Below are positions 1-8,872 of a stretch of 48,222 nucleotides of DNA, in pieces. Origin of the DNA: Deltaproteobacteria bacterium (GTDB lineage: Bacteria > UBA10199 > JADGCS01); the NCBI GenBank assembly GCA_015228875.1, contig JADGCS010000022.1, positions 1 to 48,222 of the forward strand, read 5' to 3'. The translations under genes were made by a program, and so were the position numbers. Each line of letters begins with the position of its first letter. The stretch's first letter is position 1. The notes beneath the pieces were generated by a model. The model made no database searches and was not told the DNA's origin. It saw only the letters and a list, made by a program, of their open reading frames with translations.

Positions 1-81
1 ACCTTTTCTGATCCCCTGACCGAGCACCAGATGCAGGTCATCAATCTCATCGGAATTCCTGAGTCAGTTTACAAAACCTGA
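1..81 (+). CDS. C-terminal end of an upstream gene (partial)
   Basis: An open frame enters from the left edge and ends at TGA 79-81, giving 26 codons that finish in PESVYKT. I do not recognise the family. Its base composition is ordinary for the window (roughly half G+C), unlike the A+T-rich sequence that begins about 30 bases later, so it probably belongs to the native background. It could also be a chance frame, since only the last few residues are visible. Confidence 0.3.
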   Translation, partial: TFSDPLTEHQMQVINLIGIPESVYKT

Positions 82-113
82 CGATCAGCCGATAGGATTT
101 CTGCAATTTTTAA

Positions 114-1238
114 GTGCGGAATGTAGGGTTTAATGCTGATGATTTAAAGAAAATCATTTCAAGTTCCATAGAAAAAACCCAGAAAGAAACCAGATGGAGT
201 TACACAATAAATAACAACTGCATGATCGTTAAATTTGAGGACAATTTTATTAATCTGCCAAAAATATTATCAAACTACAACAACGCCCCTTCAATTAAAT
301 CTGGCAGCGATAACTTTGAGTATGGGTTGGGACCTTACTATGTACAATCTGCTACCCAAGACGAAATCTTGCTAAGAAGAAAAAATAAGACAAAAAATGG
401 ATATGACGCTGTCAGATTCATTAAATATAAAGGGTATGATGAATTAAAATTGTACAATCAAAATATAGAGGACTTCAATCGAGTTTATGTGACTAGTGTG
501 CCTGACTGGGTTGTAAAAGAATATAAACCCTATCCTGTACAGCTGTTCCAAACCATTAATCTTATAATTAATTTACCTGATAAAACAACAAGAAGCATTT
601 TTTATAATTGCATGGATATTCACAGTGTCAGATCCGCATTAATGCCCGAACAAAAAGAGTTCCTCGACATCTCAAATTTTTTACCTATTGGCATGCCGGG
701 TGGCTCTCATGGTAGAGCATCACAAAATTGCATGTTAGATAACACTGGTCCTCAAAAAAATCATGGTAGGATTATCTTTGCCAACTACAGAAAAGAAGCA
801 TCAAAAAATCTAAAGGATTTATTAGATGTCTTTTCCAAAAAAACGGGCATTGAGATTGCATTCAAAGATATATCTGAATCTGAATTAATAGAGACTTTTT
901 CAGACGTGCCACATCCGTACGATGTTTATATTATAGCTCTCGATGCCACAGATTCTACCCCGCTTCCATTTATAGAACCATTCTTTACGGACAAAAGATT
1001 AATTGATTTCAAACTGACTGATCTGGAATCTATTTACAACAATCTCAGCAAAGTTGATGATTTTGATTCAACACATTTTGATGAAATCAATAAAGTCGTT
1101 AGATACTTGCAAGAAGAGCATTTTGTATTGCCTTTATTCCAAGAAAGCAGAATGTTTTATTATCCTGCGCACGTCAAGGGGTTGAAGCACACGACAGATT
1201 TACTGCAATATCCCGAAGTTGGTGACCTGACATTATGA
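114..1238 (+). CDS. Family 5 solute-binding-protein-like protein, N-terminus missing
   Basis: The 374-residue frame resembles the middle and C-terminal part of extracellular peptide/nickel-type binding proteins (SBP_bac_5). The hinge-like GLGPYYVQS at about residue 90, a central VRSALMPEQ segment and the C-terminal LPLFQESRMFYYPAHVKGLK all fit. The usual signal peptide and first lobe are absent. An in-frame TAA lies directly before the GTG at 114 and there is no convincing Shine-Dalgarno site, so this is probably a 5'-truncated gene. It overlaps the following kinase gene in an ATGA junction, which implies that the two evolved as a unit: a periplasmic ligand binder presenting to the kinase sensor. 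The DNA is strikingly A+T-rich. Family assignment is by pattern recognition and is moderately sure; whether it is functional is doubtful. Confidence 0.55.
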   Translation: MRNVGFNADDLKKIISSSIEKTQKETRWSYTINNNCMIVKFEDNFINLPKILSNYNNAPSIKSGSDNFEYGLGPYYVQSATQDEILLRRKNKTKNGYDAVRFIKYKGYDELKLYNQNIEDFNRVYVTSVPDWVVKEYKPYPVQLFQTINLIINLPDKTTRSIFYNCMDIHSVRSALMPEQKEFLDISNFLPIGMPGGSHGRASQNCMLDNTGPQKNHGRIIFANYRKEASKNLKDLLDVFSKKTGIEIAFKDISESELIETFSDVPHPYDVYIIALDATDSTPLPFIEPFFTDKRLIDFKLTDLESIYNNLSKVDDFDSTHFDEINKVVRYLQEEHFVLPLFQESRMFYYPAHVKGLKHTTDLLQYPEVGDLTL

Positions 1239-3400
1239 AAACACTGTTACTAATAGCAAAATATAATGGCAGATACATTTTGCTTGCAACATTATTGTTT
1301 TTTTTATTCTGGCATTCTCTAAGTACTTATCAAAGGATTGAGAGGGTTCATCTCAAGATAGACACTCTCTTCAAACAAGAAGCCAACACAGTTGAGAAAT
1401 ATTTAAGACAAGGTGACTTGATAAAACTAAAGAGAGTCATGTGGTCAGGCATGTTAAATGAAATTGAATATATGACCCTATTGCCTTTGGTCTTTAAGGA
1501 CAAAATGTTGGATCATGTGATCGTGGGTAAATATGATATTGATAAATTATTTATCATAACAAAAAAAACACGGGTAGTCTGGAATGGACTACAAACTGCA
1601 GAAGTAAAATACGCAATGGATCTTCTTAAAATAAACTATCTTTGCATCAAGGACAGCTATTTACTCTACACTTTTTTTACGTTGATTGTGCTGATAACAA
1701 TATTTTATTCAAGCACCGGGTCGATCAGATCAATACAACATATCAAAGATAACCTGGATCTACTTATCAAGAAATGGAATGATAATAACATACACGATCT
1801 TCAAACTTTATGGGATGGTATTCGCAAAACTTCCAAACAAAATCGTATCCCTGATTATTATTTACGGATAATTAGAAAGATCATGGAATCAGTCCAAATA
1901 GCAACTAATCTCGAAAAAGAATTAGAAAAAAACAAGGCCATCGCCCAAACCGCCTCCCAAGTCGCTCACGACATCCGCTCGCCGCTTTCGGCGCTTACTT
2001 CTATGACTTCGATGTTCGAGACGCTCCCCGAGGACCAGCGCATCAGGATCCGCACGGCAGTGCAACGGATTAATGATATTGCCAACGACCTGGGGCGTAA
2101 AAAGATCGATCACGAGGCCGAGGCGTTAGAGGATGAATACAGCGTTTACCTTTTATCGGGACTCATCGAGATTCTGGTCACCGAAAAAAGAATGCAGTAC
2201 AGGGCGCGGCATGAATTGAATATTGAGACAAGACTTGGAACCGAATCCTACGGGGTCTTTGCCAAGATCAGGGCAACAGAATTTAAACGGGTACTGTCCA
2301 ATGTGATTAACAACGCCGTCGAGGCTCTTAACGAAAAAGGTGATGTGATTATCAGCATGGAGAGAGATGGTCTTAACGCAAGGATCGTCTGCTCCGATAA
2401 TGGCAAGGGAATCCCCGCAGATATTTTACCCAAGCTCATGCAAAAAGGGGCGAGCTTTGGAAAAGACGGGCACAAAGAGAGTGGCTCTGGCCTTGGGCTT
2501 TACCATGCGCGAGAACAAATAAAAGGGTTTGGGGGTAATATTGAGATCAGTTCAGAGGTTGGCAAAGGGACCGATGTGATCATCACCCTGCCCACCTACA
2601 CCGAGCCCAAGTGGTTTATGCCGCGGATTACGGTGTCAAAAGAGCAATTGGTCATTGTGTTGGACGACGATGAGTCCATTCATCAGGTGTGGCAGGACAG
2701 GTTTTTAGAGGCGGGGCTTGCTGAAAACAGCATTGAACACTTTAAAACACCCGAGGGCATCATCGCGTGGTTTAAAGATCACGGGCCAACCATTCGGCAA
2801 AACTATATTTGCCTCTGCGATTACGAGTTTTTAGGAATCGAAAAGACGGGGCTCGATGTGATCGACGAACTCAAGATCAGCAAGAATGCCATACTCATTA
2901 CCAGCCACTTTGAAGAAATCGCGGTACAAAAAAAATGCGAAGGGCTGGGTGTTAAACTGATCCCAAAAAATCTGGCGGGGTATGTTCCAATCAACATCCA
3001 GCCCACAGCCCTTAGCCAGCAATCTGCACAGGGTCTCAGGTCAGCCACCACCAACACAGAAACGGGAACGATCTTAAGACCCTATTGCATCCTTCTTGAC
3101 GACGACGAGATGGTGCGTCTGACGTGGGAGACGATAGCACAGCAGAAAAATTTATCTATCATGACCTTTGCGCATCCAAAACAGTTTTACGATATTATAG
3201 ACACAATCGACAGGGCAACCCCGCTCTATGTGGATTCGTGCATCGGTGACGCAATCAAGGGCGAAGAGATTGCCAAAGATTTTAGAGAGAGGGGCTTCTC
3301 TCATATTTATCTTGCCACGGGATTTAAAAAAGATGATTTTGGTGAGATGCCATGGATTACAGATGTCGTGGGCAAAACACCGCCGTATCTGGGTCTGTAG
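1235..3400 (+). CDS. Membrane hybrid histidine kinase with two C-terminal receiver domains
   Basis: Domains in order: transmembrane helix at about 13-30, a periplasmic stretch of about 105 residues, a second helix at about 142-160, HisKA with VAHDIRSPLSAL (phospho-acceptor H245), then HATPase_c with the N box NVINNAVEAL, G1 box DNGKGIP and G2 box SGSGLGL. Two receiver domains follow. REC1 (about 471-590) has LDDDE, likely acceptor D529, ITSHF and the conserved lysine in LIPKN. REC2 (about 616-721) has LLDDDE, likely acceptor D667 and VVGKTPP. The start codon overlaps the preceding stop (ATGA), so translation is coupled to the binding-protein gene. Base composition jumps near 1930, just before the HisKA domain: sensor half A+T-rich, catalytic half G+C-rich. 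The signal and output are unknown. Confidence 0.9.
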   Translation: MKTLLLIAKYNGRYILLATLLFFLFWHSLSTYQRIERVHLKIDTLFKQEANTVEKYLRQGDLIKLKRVMWSGMLNEIEYMTLLPLVFKDKMLDHVIVGKYDIDKLFIITKKTRVVWNGLQTAEVKYAMDLLKINYLCIKDSYLLYTFFTLIVLITIFYSSTGSIRSIQHIKDNLDLLIKKWNDNNIHDLQTLWDGIRKTSKQNRIPDYYLRIIRKIMESVQIATNLEKELEKNKAIAQTASQVAHDIRSPLSALTSMTSMFETLPEDQRIRIRTAVQRINDIANDLGRKKIDHEAEALEDEYSVYLLSGLIEILVTEKRMQYRARHELNIETRLGTESYGVFAKIRATEFKRVLSNVINNAVEALNEKGDVIISMERDGLNARIVCSDNGKGIPADILPKLMQKGASFGKDGHKESGSGLGLYHAREQIKGFGGNIEISSEVGKGTDVIITLPTYTEPKWFMPRITVSKEQLVIVLDDDESIHQVWQDRFLEAGLAENSIEHFKTPEGIIAWFKDHGPTIRQNYICLCDYEFLGIEKTGLDVIDELKISKNAILITSHFEEIAVQKKCEGLGVKLIPKNLAGYVPINIQPTALSQQSAQGLRSATTNTETGTILRPYCILLDDDEMVRLTWETIAQQKNLSIMTFAHPKQFYDIIDTIDRATPLYVDSCIGDAIKGEEIAKDFRERGFSHIYLATGFKKDDFGEMPWITDVVGKTPPYLGL

Positions 3401-3424
3401 AAAGACTTAAAAAGGACACCCTTT

Positions 3425-3625
3425 ATGGAAAAAGAAATCGAAGAAAAAGCAACAGAGAAAAATGAAGAGTTCAAAAAAAATTTCAGACACAAACTCAGCA
3501 CACCCATCACCAACATCGGCACATTCATTGCCTACTGTGAGCGCGTGACCGTCGATGACAAGGCATTTAAAACTTTAAGAGAAATGGCCGAGAAAGAATA
3601 CAACAAGATTTTAAAGATGTTTTGA
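3425..3625 (+). CDS. Stand-alone HisKA-like (dimerisation/phospho-acceptor) small protein
   Basis: This 66-residue protein begins 24 bases after the hybrid kinase stop, with an AAAGGA site 9 bases before the ATG. Its centre, FRHKLSTPITNIGTFIAY, matches the H-box pattern of histidine kinases, with H22 in the phospho-acceptor place. The helix-turn-helix length that follows is what a DHp hairpin needs. There is no ATPase domain. It could be a phospho-relay or dimerisation partner of the upstream kinase, or a remnant of a deleted kinase. The good ribosome site and operon position favour expression. The role is inference; the HisKA resemblance is visible in the sequence. Confidence 0.55.
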   Translation: MEKEIEEKATEKNEEFKKNFRHKLSTPITNIGTFIAYCERVTVDDKAFKTLREMAEKEYNKILKMF

Positions 3626-3763
3626 GAATCAAATAAAACTCGTATGAAAAAGATGCCACATGACCCCGCAAGAAAAAAATTGACCCCAATGATATAAAGC
3701 CAACATTACCGCTGTTACACATCGCAGATATTCATGAAACCCATCGCGGCGAAGCAGGTATTT

Positions 3764-3855
3764 CAAGTTACTAACTTGACTTTGATGCCCCGAAGGAAAT
3801 CCCCTTGGGGAACGCGGTTGAATTCCTTCGTTTTGCGAAGAACTCACCTGCGCAT
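3764..3855. repeat. Dispersed intergenic repeat, copy A
   Basis: This copy lies in the gap 3626-3856, which otherwise shows no gene. It shares TAACTTGACTTTGA (3772-3785) exactly with copy B at 34244-34257. It also shares the downstream pattern CGCGGTTG, ATTCCT and TTTTGCGA. It contains small self-complementary segments (CCTTCG/CGAAG), so it may fold as RNA at the 3' side of metK. It abuts the metK stop codon. Confidence 0.5.
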
Positions 3856-3856
3856 A

Positions 3857-5017
3857 TCACCGCAGCCCGCAGGCGCTTTTTAGTTCGTCGATCTTGTCGA
3901 GCTTTTCCCATGGGAATGAGGCCCTGCCAAAGTGGCCGTAGGCGGATGTCTCGTGATAGATGGGTCGCAAGAGATCGAGCTGCTTGATGATCATTGCCGG
4001 TTTAAAGCTGAAGACCTCTTTTACACCCAGTGCGATTTTGTCATCGCTGACTTTGCCTGTTTCGAAGGTGTTGACAAATAATGAGACGGGTTCGGAATAG
4101 CCAATGGCATAGGCCACCTGAAGCTCGCATCTGTCGGCAAGACCGGCGCCCACAATGTGCTTTGCCACATACCGCGCCATGTAGCAGGCAGAGCGATCCA
4201 CCTTTGAGGGGTCCTTGCCCGAAAAACAGCCCCCGCCATGACGTCCCATGCCGCCGTAGGTATCGACAATTATTTTGCGGCCAGTAAGCCCGCAGTCTCC
4301 CATGGGACCGCCCACAACAAAGCGGCCTGTCGGATTGACAAGGTATTGTGTTTTGTCTGACAAAAGTTTTGTGGGCAACGTTGACTTGATGACTTTTTCG
4401 ATGATGTCGTTTTTTAATTCTTCGTACGAGATTTTTTCGGAATGTTGTGACGAAACGACCACCGTTGTAATTTCTGCGGGTTTGCCGTCGACATAACGGA
4501 CAGAGACCTGGCTCTTGCCGTCTGGTCTGAGATAATTTAACTCTCCCTTGCGCGCCTCGGTGAGCTTGCGTGTGAGTGCGTGGGCGTATTGGATGGGGGC
4601 GGGCATGAGTTCTGGAGTTTCTTTGCAGGCATATCCAAACATCAATCCCTGATCACCGGCGCCCTGCTCTTTAAAAAGGCCGGCGCCCTCGGTGACACCC
4701 TGCGAGATATCCGGCGATTGTTCGTCGAGAGTGACCATGACAGCGCAGCTTTCTGCATCAAATCCCATCTCGGAGTGCACATAACCGATATCCCTGATGG
4801 TGCTGCGCACTATTTTGGGGATATCGACATAGGCCTGTGTGGTCACTTCGCCTGCCACAATGGCCACGCCTGTAGTGACCAGTGTCTCACAGGCAACGCG
4901 GGATTTGGGATCTTGGGACAAGAGTGCGTCCAGAACATTATCAGAAATGCGATCAGCAATTTTATCCGGATGCCCCTCGGTGACCGACTCGGAGGTGAAA
5001 ATATAATCTTTTGTCAT
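3857..5017 (-). CDS. metK: S-adenosylmethionine synthetase
   Basis: MetK makes S-adenosylmethionine from methionine and ATP in the cytoplasm. The 386-residue length is normal. Recognisable signatures are GHPDK (residues 15-19), GAGDQG with the following [13 protein letters not shown], and the phosphate-binding segment [17 protein letters not shown]. The start is set by AAAGGATG about 6 bases before the ATG. A strong sigma-70-type promoter lies about 40 bases upstream. The 5' leader is too short for the larger SAM riboswitch classes, and I see no SAM-binding fold. It is the only gene in its transcription unit as far as the sequence shows. Confidence 0.98.
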   Translation of the reverse strand: MTKDYIFTSESVTEGHPDKIADRISDNVLDALLSQDPKSRVACETLVTTGVAIVAGEVTTQAYVDIPKIVRSTIRDIGYVHSEMGFDAESCAVMVTLDEQSPDISQGVTEGAGLFKEQGAGDQGLMFGYACKETPELMPAPIQYAHALTRKLTEARKGELNYLRPDGKSQVSVRYVDGKPAEITTVVVSSQHSEKISYEELKNDIIEKVIKSTLPTKLLSDKTQYLVNPTGRFVVGGPMGDCGLTGRKIIVDTYGGMGRHGGGCFSGKDPSKVDRSACYMARYVAKHIVGAGLADRCELQVAYAIGYSEPVSLFVNTFETGKVSDDKIALGVKEVFSFKPAMIIKQLDLLRPIYHETSAYGHFGRASFPWEKLDKIDELKSACGLR

Positions 5018-5055
5018 AAAACATCCTTTTTTTGTGGTTGTGACGAAGCAGCGGG

Positions 5056-5084
5056 TTATTACCCCTATCTCACAAGGGTGTCAA
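5056..5084 (-). promoter_or_regulatory. Sigma-70-type promoter of metK
   Basis: On the minus strand the sequence reads TTGACA, a 17-base spacer, then TAATAA (plus-strand positions 5079-5084 and 5056-5061). This is a perfect -35 box and a 5-of-6 -10 box at ideal spacing, ending about 39 bases before the metK start codon. Confidence 0.8.
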
Positions 5085-5128
5085 ATCAAGGAAAATGGGA
5101 AAGTGGTATCAGGCCTTAAGCCCCATGA

Positions 5129-6085
5129 TCACATCTCGGATCCACCGTAGTCGTATTCTTTGAGCTTGGATCGTAAGGTCTTGAGGCTGATTTTGAGTGT
5201 GCGTGCCGCCTTTGATTTGTTGCCGTTGACAAGGATCATTGTGTGCAGAATGTATTTCTTTTCAATTTCATTGAGGGAGAGATCGCTCGCCGAAACAATG
5301 AAATTGGTGTTTTCCGGGTTATAGTTTGAAATCTCATTGTACAGGTCATGGATGGTGATGGTCTCTGATTTGGAGAAAAAATAAAGCCTCGTAAGAAAGT
5401 TTTTGAGTTCCCTGATATTCCCCTCCCATTTTTTCTGACAGAGGAAGTGATACACCTCCGGTGAGAGGACGATGTTTCTGTGATTTTCCCTGATGAGCTC
5501 GTTTAAGAAAAAATCGGCGAGCAGCGGGATGTCTTTTGCCCGTTCCTCCAGCGTCGGGAGTTCGACACGCATGACATCGAGCCGGTAGAATAGATCCTCC
5601 CTGAATTGCCCGGAACGAACGCAGGCCATCAGATCCCTGTTGGTCGTAGCGACAATCCTCGTGTTGAGCTTGACAGGGAGGGCGCCCCCAAGGCGGTAGA
5701 ACTCGTTTGATTCGAGAACCCTTAAAAGCTTTGACTGGGCCTTAAGGTTCATCTCGCTGATTTCGTCCAACACGATCATGCCGCCTGCCGCCTGTTCAAG
5801 TTTGCCGGCCCTTAAGACATCAGCGCCCGTGAACGCGCCCGCCTCATGGCCAAACAATTCGGCCTCGATGAGTTCTTCGGGGATGGCAGAACAGTTGATG
5901 GGAATCATCGGGTTGTGTGCCCGTCTGCTCTTCATGTGCAGCAGATGACAAATGGCCTCTTTGCCGGTACCTGAGGCCCCTGAAATCAACACGGTGCTCT
6001 TAAGATTGCTGATCTGGTCCACAAACTTGTAGATACTATTTGTTTTGAGTTCGAGGGTGTCAAAGCAGTATTGGTGCCGGTTCAT
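5129..6085 (-). CDS. Sigma-54-dependent activator without receiver domain (flagellar FlgR/FlrC-like)
   Basis: The 318-residue protein starts almost directly with the AAA+ domain. It has Walker A GASGTGKE (36-43), the sigma-54 contact loop GAFTGA (83-88), Walker B GMIVLDE (102-108), the FREDLFYRL arginine-finger region, and a Fis-type helix-turn-helix at the C-terminus (NKSKAARTLKISLKTLRSKL). There is no N-terminal receiver or sensory domain, so activity must be set by another protein or by expression level. It overlaps the upstream TPR gene by four bases (ATGA), and the operon sits head-to-head with flgF. Both sides have sigma-54 promoters. The likely job is to open sigma-54 promoters of the flagellar genes; the target assignment is inference from context. 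Confidence 0.9.
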   Translation of the reverse strand: MNRHQYCFDTLELKTNSIYKFVDQISNLKSTVLISGASGTGKEAICHLLHMKSRRAHNPMIPINCSAIPEELIEAELFGHEAGAFTGADVLRAGKLEQAAGGMIVLDEISEMNLKAQSKLLRVLESNEFYRLGGALPVKLNTRIVATTNRDLMACVRSGQFREDLFYRLDVMRVELPTLEERAKDIPLLADFFLNELIRENHRNIVLSPEVYHFLCQKKWEGNIRELKNFLTRLYFFSKSETITIHDLYNEISNYNPENTNFIVSASDLSLNEIEKKYILHTMILVNGNKSKAARTLKISLKTLRSKLKEYDYGGSEM

Positions 6086-8379
6086 TTTTCTTCCTCATTG
6101 TTTTTGACGGCCAGATTGCTGCGGTCCAGATACCTGTTAATCTGATCGACCCAGATTTTTCCCTGTACCCATTTGTTGAGCCAGTCATATGATTCTTTAT
6201 CCATGAATGTTTTTGCGGTGTCCATGAGGGTGTTGATCTCGGCATTCTTTTTTAAGGCCATGGCCGAGGAAAGCGCCGACATCAGGACGTCTCTTTTTAA
6301 TTTTGTTTCAAGGATTTTGGTCTGATTTTTAAAAAACTGGCCCAGACACTCCTTGTGTTTGTCCAGATGATTATAAAGCATCACCTGATAGGCAATAAGC
6401 GGGGTGATAAAGGCATCAAATTCGGGTGGCAGTGTCGCGCTGTCCCCTGTGCCAATCATGCCTGTTACAGTCTCCATCGCACTTTCGTATTCTTTCTGCT
6501 GGTAGAGAATCTCCGTTTTTTTAAGGGCGATCCAGTAAGAATGTTTTGGTGTTGTTCCCTCGTTGCCCCATCGAGTCAGGATATCAAGGGCTGTTGTCTT
6601 CTTTGGCGGGACGTCATCAAGAAGATTGGCAATGTGCATGGTGTAGTACTCCACTTTTTCGGCAGGCCCCAGGAGGTTGACATCAATCTGGCCCAAAACC
6701 CTTTCAGACTGCTTGTAGGCAAAGACCTCGTGCATGTCTCTTGCCATTTTGAGTTCGAGATAGATCTTGTCTCTTTTGGTGTGAACAGAGGAGTCGATAA
6801 TGCGCATGGTCAACTCTGCCGATGCGTTCTCAATGCCGATAAGGGCGAGATTGTGGTGCAGGAGATTGTAGATCTCCTCGGGGCTCTCTGTGCGCAGGCT
6901 GTATTTGAGACTCAACAAATATCTGATAAAAGCCAGGGCTTCGTCTGCTGTTTTTGTGGAGAGTCCCTTTTTATAAAGCATGCCGGCAATGAGTTCGTTG
7001 AGCGCCCCCCTGAGATATCTGTTGTTTGATTTTACCTCCAGCATGTGAAAATAATCCATCGCCTCATACATCTTGTTGTTGTTTCTTAACGCGTAAGCCA
7101 TCATCAGCGTGACCTGATCACGCAGCGCGCTGTCCATGGGCAGGCCATCGAGAACATCCACGAAGTTGTCCTCTGTAAAAAGAGCCGGGTTCGCAAGAAA
7201 CTTTTCCGAGATAAGAGTTGCCCGCATCCATGCCACAATGTGCTGGTTGTGGGTGTTGTTGAGTATTCTGGTTTTTTCTTCAACTGTTGCAGCGGTCCTG
7301 TACAGGATCACCGGCTCATAGACAGTGCCCACAAAAAAAGGTTTCATCACACGGTAGAGTTCTATCGCCTTGTCGATCTTTTCTGTCTGATAGAGTGCCT
7401 CTGCCATGTAAAGCCAGGACAGGTTTTCGGCCTCGGTGGCCTGTTCTTTTGGTTTGAGACGCGACAGGTACCACTCAACAGCGTCCTGATACTGGTTGAG
7501 GAGAAAATAGACATCACCGGTTCTCACAAGAAAGATCTCTGATTCTTTGGCGAGGGTCTTTTTGTCGATCATCACATCGATGGCATCCAGTGCTTTTTGA
7601 AGGCGGCCCGAAAGAAAATAGAACTCGAGCATGGTGTCATTGATGTTGTGAAGGTAGGTTGATGAACTCTTTTTAACAAGTTTTTTGATGACAGGAAAGG
7701 CAGTGGCAAATTCCTTTGCAGCGATAAGGACCATGGTCATGTTGACGCTGGTCTGTTCCGCAAAGGATGCAGGAATATCGTTGTAGGCCTCCTTGTAAAT
7801 TTCTGAGGCCTCGCGGACATAATCTTCGTTTCTTGTCTTGTAAAACTTCATTGCATAAAGATCCGCAAGATGAACTGACATTTCAACCGTATCGTTTTTG
7901 AGTTTGTTTTCGATTTCTGTTGCTTTTTGGGCCCTTTCTTTTTCGGGAATCGCTTCAATCTGTTCTTTTGCCGCCTGTCTTAGTTTTTCGATGGTGCTTT
8001 TTAACGTGGTAATTCTCTGTGTGATCTCCTCAACAGAAGGGTAGGGAAATTTATAAAGGTCTGCGGCAGGCTCAAAGGGACCATAAACAAGTTTTGAAAA
8101 AGGGCTGTACAAAAGTCTGAGTGGCATGCCGACTTTGGGAAGATCCTGATAGATGTTGTAGGCCCCAAGGTTGGTTATGGGGTATTGATGTTCGGTAACG
8201 ATCTCTGCTGCGGGCTCTGTTTCAGAATCGGTCATTTCTGTCAGGACGGGCGTGCCTGTTGTTTCCTGCTCGCCGGGGCCACTTTTTTCTGATTGAGCCG
8301 CGGCTGCCACAGGGACAGACAAAACAGCGGCAACAAACAAGAGAAAAAGAATTTTTATTGAGCCTGCACAGTTATTCAT
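6082..8379 (-). CDS. Secreted TPR-repeat protein coupled to the flagellar activator gene
   Basis: The protein is about 765 residues long with a typical signal peptide (MNNCAGSIKILFLLF, then VPVAAAA) and an extended array of helical TPR-like units (for example AEALYQTEKIDKAIELYRVM). The frame is open to 8460, but I choose the ATG at 8379. It places the signal peptide at the N-terminus, and the sigma-54 promoter predicts a transcript starting near 8461, which would leave the 8460 start leaderless. It overlaps the sigma-54 activator gene by four bases. Size, secretion and TPR make-up recall PflA-type periplasmic motor scaffold proteins of Campylobacterota, but I see no specific sequence proof. 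A periplasmic role in motility is inferred from the operon. Confidence 0.75.
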   Translation of the reverse strand: MNNCAGSIKILFLLFVAAVLSVPVAAAAQSEKSGPGEQETTGTPVLTEMTDSETEPAAEIVTEHQYPITNLGAYNIYQDLPKVGMPLRLLYSPFSKLVYGPFEPAADLYKFPYPSVEEITQRITTLKSTIEKLRQAAKEQIEAIPEKERAQKATEIENKLKNDTVEMSVHLADLYAMKFYKTRNEDYVREASEIYKEAYNDIPASFAEQTSVNMTMVLIAAKEFATAFPVIKKLVKKSSSTYLHNINDTMLEFYFLSGRLQKALDAIDVMIDKKTLAKESEIFLVRTGDVYFLLNQYQDAVEWYLSRLKPKEQATEAENLSWLYMAEALYQTEKIDKAIELYRVMKPFFVGTVYEPVILYRTAATVEEKTRILNNTHNQHIVAWMRATLISEKFLANPALFTEDNFVDVLDGLPMDSALRDQVTLMMAYALRNNNKMYEAMDYFHMLEVKSNNRYLRGALNELIAGMLYKKGLSTKTADEALAFIRYLLSLKYSLRTESPEEIYNLLHHNLALIGIENASAELTMRIIDSSVHTKRDKIYLELKMARDMHEVFAYKQSERVLGQIDVNLLGPAEKVEYYTMHIANLLDDVPPKKTTALDILTRWGNEGTTPKHSYWIALKKTEILYQQKEYESAMETVTGMIGTGDSATLPPEFDAFITPLIAYQVMLYNHLDKHKECLGQFFKNQTKILETKLKRDVLMSALSSAMALKKNAEINTLMDTAKTFMDKESYDWLNKWVQGKIWVDQINRYLDRSNLAVKNNEEEK

Positions 8380-8471
8380 GAACACCCATCGCAATCTACG
8401 ACCTTGTTGGTTATGCATCGTGGGTCGTGTACTACAAATGACTTCGAAACGCCTATTCATAAATGATATTT

Positions 8472-8487
8472 AGCAAGATCCGTTCCA
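8472..8487 (-). promoter_or_regulatory. Sigma-54 promoter of the TPR/activator operon
   Basis: The minus strand reads TGGAACG-N4-TTGCT, with the invariant GG and GC exactly 10 bases apart (plus-strand CC 8485-8486, GC 8473-8474). It differs from the consensus TGGCACG-N4-TTGCW at one position. The expected start site is about 8461, leaving an 80-base leader before the ATG at 8379. This implies autoregulation of the activator operon. Confidence 0.7.
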
Positions 8488-8604
8488 TTTTCCCTGATTA
8501 CTTTAACATTGGCTTTGTTATTTGAAATGATGAGACTTTTTTTGTGCTGTTAACTGTTGTCACCCGATTTTAACGCTTAAAGGACCAGACAGGAGTAGGT
8601 AAGA

Positions 8605-8621
8605 ATTTCCCCCCGGGAAAT
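8605..8621. promoter_or_regulatory. Palindrome between divergent sigma-54 promoters; candidate activator-binding site
   Basis: ATTTCCC and GGGAAAT form a perfect 7-bp inverted repeat around CCC. The centre is about 127 bp from the -24 box of the TPR operon and about 163 bp from the -24 box of flgF. Enhancer sites for sigma-54 activators usually lie at such distances. The surrounding 8461-8872 gap (about 410 bases) otherwise holds T-rich tracts and the two promoters, and no gene that I can support. Confidence 0.4.
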
Positions 8622-8773
8622 AATGGGCATGTGAAGAGTGGGCAATATTTTCCTTCTCCAGTCTTATCGGATGTTTTGGTTGCTGACTTGAATTTTTTTT
8701 ATTTTTTTTTATGCACCCGTTTTTTTTTGTTTTTTCAAGGCAATCATCCCCTGTCGTTTTGTCACCAACACAA

Positions 8774-8790
8774 TTGGCACTGATGTTGCG
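8774..8790 (+). promoter_or_regulatory. Sigma-54 promoter of the flgF operon
   Basis: TTGGCAC-N5-TTGCG, with GG (8776-8777) and GC (8788-8789) exactly 10 bases apart. It lies about 85 bases before the flgF start codon, with an expected transcript start near 8801. Confidence 0.85.
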
Positions 8791-8872
8791 ATGGAATAAA
8801 ATGCGGGCACCTCGTCAGGGGGCATGATGCCCGCGGTTTGCGTATCTTAAGCGACCAAAAAAAGGAATGATT

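Noticed and set aside
5018-5128. SAM riboswitch in front of metK
   Set aside because: The transcribed leader is only about 40-45 bases by the promoter call, and none of the SAM-binding core sequences is visible.
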